From an uncultured Sutterella sp. (GTDB lineage Bacteria; Pseudomonadota; Gammaproteobacteria; Burkholderiales; Burkholderiaceae_F), in NCBI GenBank assembly GCA_900545275.1, contig UQYG01000003.1:124001-188000 (forward strand): a DNA stretch of 64,000 bases, in the 5' to 3' direction. Under the pieces are notes generated by a model, which saw only the letters and a program-made list of their open reading frames with translations, had not been told where the DNA came from and searched no databases. The position numbers and the translations under genes were made by a program. The first letter of the stretch is position 1. Every line of letters begins with the position of its first letter. Shown piece after piece: positions 60,185 to 64,000 of this stretch.

Positions 60185-61606
60185 ATGTTCGATCTCATCG
60201 TTCGCTCGGCCACGGTCGTCGATCCGGAAAAGTGCACGCAGCGCGTTGCGGACGTGGCCATTGAGAACGGCCGCATCGCCCTCGTCGAACCCGTGATCGC
60301 GGGGCCCGCCCGGGAAGAACTCCCGGCCGAGGGGCTCGTCCTGCAGCCCGGCGTCATCGACACGCATCTGCACCTCACGGCGAGTCTTTCGAGCCACGCC
60401 ATGGCGGTGCGGGCGGGCGTCACGACGGCCGTCGACATGGCCGGTCCCGCGGGCGAAGTCATGGCCGCGGCGAAGGTCCGCGGCCGGGGCCTCAACATCG
60501 CGGTCTTGAACGCGATCCTTCCCGAACACAACGTGAAGGACCGCAATCCCGACGCGGCGCAAATCGACGCCTTCCTCACCGCCTCCCTCTCGGAGGGCGC
60601 CTTCGGCGTGAAGCTTCTCGGCGGGCACTTCCCGCTCACGCCCGAAGCCTCCGCCCGCATGGTGCGGCGGTCCGCCGAGCGCGGCGTCTACATGGCCTGG
60701 CACGCGGGCACGACCGAAAAGGGCTCGAACCTCGATGGTCTGCGCGAAGCCGTGGAACTCTGCGGCGGACACCCGCTTCACATGGCGCATCTCAACGCTT
60801 ACTGCCGCGGCCGGGTTCTGCCCGTCCTCGACGAATGTCTCGAAGCCGCGGCGCTTCTCGAAGCCCATCCCGAAATCGTGACGGAGAGTTATCTCTCGGC
60901 GCGAAACGGCTGCCCCCTCGGCCTCAACGACGACGGGACGCCCAAGTCCGGGATTCTCGCGGGGAATCTGCGCGCCTTCGGCTTCACGGCGGACCTAGCC
61001 GGTCTTCGCAAGGCCGTTCTCGCTCACCGTCTCGGCATTCTCGTGCCGAGCGAGGACGACGTCGAGGTCGTCTCGGGCGAAGCGGGGCTCGAGTACTTCG
61101 AAGAGGCCCGGGCCGCCGGGAAACCCGTCGACGGGTCGTTTGACGGCGTCAATCCCTTCGCCGCGCGCGCCTTCTTTGCGGAGAGCCGCCGCACGGACGG
61201 CTCCTTCCTCGTCGACGCGATCGGCACGGACGGGGGCGGCATTCCCCGAAACGTCATTCTCGAGTCGGGCCTCTCGCTTGTGAAACTCGGCGCACTCGAC
61301 GCGGTCGACTTCGCCGTGAAGACCTCGCACCTCCCCTCCCGCATGCTCGGACTCACGCAGAAGGGAACGCTCGCTCCGGGAAGCGACGCCGACCTCACGA
61401 TCTACGACCCCGTCGCGCAGCGCGCCGTCCATTCCTTCGTGCAGGGGGAATTCCTCCTTCGCGACGGGCGCGCGGTGGGACGCGAAGCGCGGATCGTCTG
61501 CACCGAAGCCGGCGTCGAAGCCGTGCGCCGGGCGGGACTCGAACCCGTCGTCGTGACGGGCGGCGTTCCGACGCTCGACCGCAGGGCCGCAGCGGGACTC
61601 GCGTGA
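60185..61606 (+). CDS. dihydroorotase/hydantoinase-like amidohydrolase
   Basis: A 473-residue TIM-barrel amidohydrolase. Metal ligands are visible: His pair in GVIDTHLHLTAS, Lys in FGVKLLGGHF (possible carbamylated Lys), His in YMAWHAGTTEKG and PLHMAHLNAY, and Asp in DAIGTDGGGIPRN. The C-terminus (KGTLAPGSDADLTIYDP) is the usual cap. The substrate should be a cyclic or linear amide. Its place between dcuC and a fumarate-releasing lyase suggests a step in breakdown of an N-linked dicarboxylate. It is 21 bp after dcuC. Confidence 0.82.
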   Translation: MFDLIVRSATVVDPEKCTQRVADVAIENGRIALVEPVIAGPAREELPAEGLVLQPGVIDTHLHLTASLSSHAMAVRAGVTTAVDMAGPAGEVMAAAKVRGRGLNIAVLNAILPEHNVKDRNPDAAQIDAFLTASLSEGAFGVKLLGGHFPLTPEASARMVRRSAERGVYMAWHAGTTEKGSNLDGLREAVELCGGHPLHMAHLNAYCRGRVLPVLDECLEAAALLEAHPEIVTESYLSARNGCPLGLNDDGTPKSGILAGNLRAFGFTADLAGLRKAVLAHRLGILVPSEDDVEVVSGEAGLEYFEEARAAGKPVDGSFDGVNPFAARAFFAESRRTDGSFLVDAIGTDGGGIPRNVILESGLSLVKLGALDAVDFAVKTSHLPSRMLGLTQKGTLAPGSDADLTIYDPVAQRAVHSFVQGEFLLRDGRAVGREARIVCTEAGVEAVRRAGLEPVVVTGGVPTLDRRAAAGLA

Positions 61607-61664
61607 TCCGCGGAACTTTTGATCATCCATTCCATCCACATCCACTCAACCCAAGAGAACCATC

Positions 61665-62936
61665 ATGAAAAACCTCTCTCTTCGCCTCACTTCCGTCGCG
61701 GCCGCCCTCTGCGCCGCCGGTTTCGCCCAGTCCGCCACGGCCGCCGACATCACGTTCTTCGGCTTTTTGGATCAGGGCCTCACCTATCGTCATGAAGATC
61801 TGAACGCCGGGATGCGCGGTCCGCAGGGCCAGGGCTCCTGGTCTCCCGCCGCGATCGACCCGGCAACCGGCCACGTCGCGGCCGCGGGTTCGAAGAGCAC
61901 CGTCGAACAGGGCACCGGCAACGTCTCCACCTGGGGCATCAAGGGCTCCGAAGAAATCGGGAACGGCACGAAGGTGATCTTCCACCTCGAATCCGGGTTC
62001 CTCGCCGACGACGGCACGATCTACGGCTCGGGCAACAAGCTCTTCGAGCGCGAATCCTCGGTCGGCATTGAATCGACGACCTACGGTCAGTTGAAGTTCG
62101 GCCGCTTCCCGGCCCTCTCGACGGGCTCGGGGACGACGGGCATCTTCAATTCCCGCGTCAATCCCTTCGGCGCCGGCTGGGGCAACATGACGGGCGGCTG
62201 GAAGTTTGCCGGCACGCTCGCGAACGCCCGCTACGACAACATGATCAACTACATTTCTCCGAAGTTCGGCGGCCTGCAGTTCCACGCCCAGTATTCGTTC
62301 AAGAACAACAGCTCCGACGCCGAAGAGGAAGGCTCCCACAAGACCGACCGCTGGTGGGCCGTGGGCGCCACCTACACGGCCGAACAGTTCTTCCTCGCCG
62401 CGGCGGTCGACTGCGTCAACTACGCGAACCGTCAGAGCTACGGCCTCAATCCCGACGCGGCCGGCCGCTTCGGCGCCATTCGTTCGGCCGAAGACGCCTA
62501 CAAGGTGACGGTCGGCGGTCACTACGACTTCCAGGCCTTCAAGCTCTACGGCACGGCGCAGTACATGAAGAACATCCCCTGGATCGGCGGCTACTCGACG
62601 AAGGAGGTCGCGCCGATGCTGGACTCCGCCTTCACGGACAAGGAAGTTTCTCAGAAGGGCTTTGACGCCTGGGCCGTGTCGACGGGCGTCGACTTCCGCG
62701 CCGCGGGCGGCACGGTGAAGATGTCGGTCGCCTATGCGCAGGCCGAAAACCAGAACGACACCGGCGCGACGGGCAAGGACATGCAGCGCGCCAACGTGGG
62801 TCTCGGCTACATCTATCCGCTCAGCAAGCGCACCTCGATCTACGCCGTGGGCGGCTACTTCTGGCAGGACGCCGACTGGCAGAAGGACGACATCTCCGCG
62901 CATGAAGTCATCATGGGCATGATGCACCGCTTCTGA
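61665..62936 (+). CDS. outer-membrane porin 2
   Basis: A 423-residue general porin with signal peptide MKNLSLRLTSVAAALCAAGFAQSATA. It continues DITFFGFLDQGLTYRHED, has STWGIKGSEEIGNGTKVIFHLESGF, and ends HEVIMGMMHRF with terminal Phe. It is placed inside the dcuC operon, so it probably supplies the substrate of that pathway. It differs from porin 1, with lower loop similarity by eye. Confidence 0.9.
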   Translation: MKNLSLRLTSVAAALCAAGFAQSATAADITFFGFLDQGLTYRHEDLNAGMRGPQGQGSWSPAAIDPATGHVAAAGSKSTVEQGTGNVSTWGIKGSEEIGNGTKVIFHLESGFLADDGTIYGSGNKLFERESSVGIESTTYGQLKFGRFPALSTGSGTTGIFNSRVNPFGAGWGNMTGGWKFAGTLANARYDNMINYISPKFGGLQFHAQYSFKNNSSDAEEEGSHKTDRWWAVGATYTAEQFFLAAAVDCVNYANRQSYGLNPDAAGRFGAIRSAEDAYKVTVGGHYDFQAFKLYGTAQYMKNIPWIGGYSTKEVAPMLDSAFTDKEVSQKGFDAWAVSTGVDFRAAGGTVKMSVAYAQAENQNDTGATGKDMQRANVGLGYIYPLSKRTSIYAVGGYFWQDADWQKDDISAHEVIMGMMHRF

Positions 62937-62948
62937 TACGGCACGACG

Positions 62949-62986
62949 AACGGGGATCCCGTCCGGGCAATCGGACGGGCCCCGTT
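62949..62986 (+). other. long hairpin between porin 2 and the lyase gene
   Basis: AACGGGG and CCCGTCC pair with GGACGGG and CCCCGTT around an 8-base loop. There is no T tail, so it may set relative expression or protect the porin mRNA and not end transcription. Confidence 0.5.
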
Positions 62987-63031
62987 CCTGCCAACCATTC
63001 ACATTCGGCACATCAGGGAGACAAAAAAGAA

Positions 63032-64000
63032 ATGCTGGGAATGCACATGGGACGCGTCCCCGCGCCGAGCGCGGCGGAAGACGCCGTCGTCGAAAGCGGC
63101 GAACGCGTGAACTTCGACACGGAAGACTGGCTGCAGCTCATCAACCGCGCCTCGATCGTCGCGAACGTGGAGGCGGGACTGCTCGACCGCGAAAACGCCG
63201 GGAAGCTCGCCGCCGCCTTGGACGACATGCGCCGGGAAGGCGAAAAGCCGGGCGCGAAGCGCGCGGAGCTTTACATCACGTTCGAGCCCGAACTCCTTCG
63301 CCGCGCCGGCATGGCGGCGAGCGTTCTGCACGTCGGCCGCTCGAGCCAGGACATTCTCGCGACCGCCAACGCGGGGCTCAATCTCGAGCGCCTGACGAAG
63401 ATCCTCGCCGCCCTCTCGGAAGTGCGCTACGCGCTCCTCGAACTCGCCGAGCGCGAAAAGGATACGGTTGTGCCCGCCTACACGAACGGCGTGCAGGCGC
63501 AGCCGACGCTCTACAGTCACTATCTCCTCGCGCAGATTTCGGTTTTCGGGCGCGACGTCGAGCGCGCGTTCGAGTGCATCCGGCGCTTCGACTTCTGCCC
63601 GATGGGCTCGGGCGTTCTGAACGGCACGGGCTGGCCCCTCAAGGTCGAGCGCATGGCGGAGCTTCTCGGTTTCTCGCGCACTTTTACGAACGCCTTCGAC
63701 GCCGGCCAGTGCGCCGGGAACGACCTGCCTCTTGAAATGTCGCAGATCGCGACCGCCGCCATGCTCCACGTCAACGCCTTCCTCGCCGACTTCATGGTGC
63801 AGTACGCGACGCCGCACCCCTGGATCCGCATGGAGAGCACAAACGGCGAATACCGCTCGAGCGCGATGCCGCAAAAGCGCAATCCGGGGCTCGTCAACGA
63901 CCTGCGCCGCGACGCGGGCCTCGTGATCGGGGAAGCCCAGGGGGTGATGCTTCGCATGCAGAATCTCGCTCTCGGCATGGCCGACGTGCGCGACGCGCGG
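63032..64000 (+). CDS. argininosuccinate-lyase-like enzyme, 3' end missing
   Basis: The first 323 residues of a fumarase/aspartase-superfamily lyase. Conserved regions are LHVGRSSQDILATANAGL, VPAYTNGVQAQPTLYSHYLLAQ and the signature SSAMPQKRNPGLVNDLRRD with the catalytic Ser loop. It is nearest to argininosuccinate lyase but departs from it at HTGRSRND, so its substrate may be another N-substituted aspartate, released as amine plus fumarate. The gene runs past the window edge. The ATG at 63032 follows CAGGGAGA. Confidence 0.83.
   Translation, partial: MLGMHMGRVPAPSAAEDAVVESGERVNFDTEDWLQLINRASIVANVEAGLLDRENAGKLAAALDDMRREGEKPGAKRAELYITFEPELLRRAGMAASVLHVGRSSQDILATANAGLNLERLTKILAALSEVRYALLELAEREKDTVVPAYTNGVQAQPTLYSHYLLAQISVFGRDVERAFECIRRFDFCPMGSGVLNGTGWPLKVERMAELLGFSRTFTNAFDAGQCAGNDLPLEMSQIATAAMLHVNAFLADFMVQYATPHPWIRMESTNGEYRSSAMPQKRNPGLVNDLRRDAGLVIGEAQGVMLRMQNLALGMADVRDAR

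Noticed and set aside
62999..63874. Minus-strand frame at the right window end
   Set aside because: The plus strand carries the lyase gene with its superfamily signature, cut by the window edge. The minus frame is its shadow.

Overview
The window looks like chromosome of a GC-rich, host-associated, anaerobic or microaerophilic betaproteobacterium, most likely Sutterellaceae (Sutterella/Parasutterella-like). This is inferred from several Tat-exported, stand-alone fumarate-reductase-type flavoproteins, a DcuC-type dicarboxylate carrier, L-tartrate dehydratase, trimeric-type porins ending in F, and large autotransporters. No rRNA or tRNA gene was seen.

Layout. 1-4.8 kb: a small membrane protein, rarD, pyridoxal kinase, DNA topoisomerase III and a lone higA antitoxin. 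4.8-21.5 kb: a type III-A CRISPR-Cas region, all on the minus strand. It is read as cas10-csm2-csm3-csm4-csm5-cas6, CRISPR array 2, a second cas2, cas1, cas2, csx16, a Can2/Card1-like nuclease, a CARF protein of the NE0113/Csm6 group, a secreted repeat protein and an HNH protein gene, then CRISPR array 1. Beyond array 1 the DNA is a decaying pile of hnh-leader-repeat units carrying an IS1634-family insertion with a 6-bp target duplication. 21.6-25.7 kb: an NSS transporter, a patatin-like lipase, and ATPase and porin remnants. 25.8-33.2 kb: two Tat flavoproteins, a TacAT-type toxin-antitoxin pair, a porin and an aldo-keto reductase remnant. 33.3-44 kb: a UvrD helicase with an embedded DEDDh exonuclease, an orphan HicB, and two autotransporters, the second with a G12 tract at its start codon. 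44.4-49.5 kb: a LysR regulator, ttdAB and a third Tat flavoprotein. 49.8-56.8 kb: a defence-like cluster of two DUF262 proteins, an AlbA_2/Schlafen ATPase and an AAA-DUF234 ATPase. 57-64 kb: RidA, a LysR regulator and a divergent operon of dcuC, an amidohydrolase, a porin and an argininosuccinate-lyase-like enzyme cut by the window end.

How the parts fit. The metabolic genes converge on C4-dicarboxylates: tartrate dehydratase gives oxaloacetate, the lyase family releases fumarate, DcuC moves dicarboxylates, and the exported flavoproteins probably use fumarate-like acceptors. One flavoprotein and one porin share an identical 12-bp palindrome upstream. In the CRISPR locus Cas10 keeps the GGDD cyclase motif but seems to have lost its HD dyad, so immunity probably relies on cyclic oligoadenylate acting on the CARF effectors, with Csx16 as an off-switch. 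The most unusual structure is at the arrays. The cas6 stop codon lies inside the first repeat of array 2, so the leader must lie inside cas6. The leader of array 1 is homologous, without gaps, to that cas6 3' end, and hnh-leader-repeat units have been multiplied in tandem.
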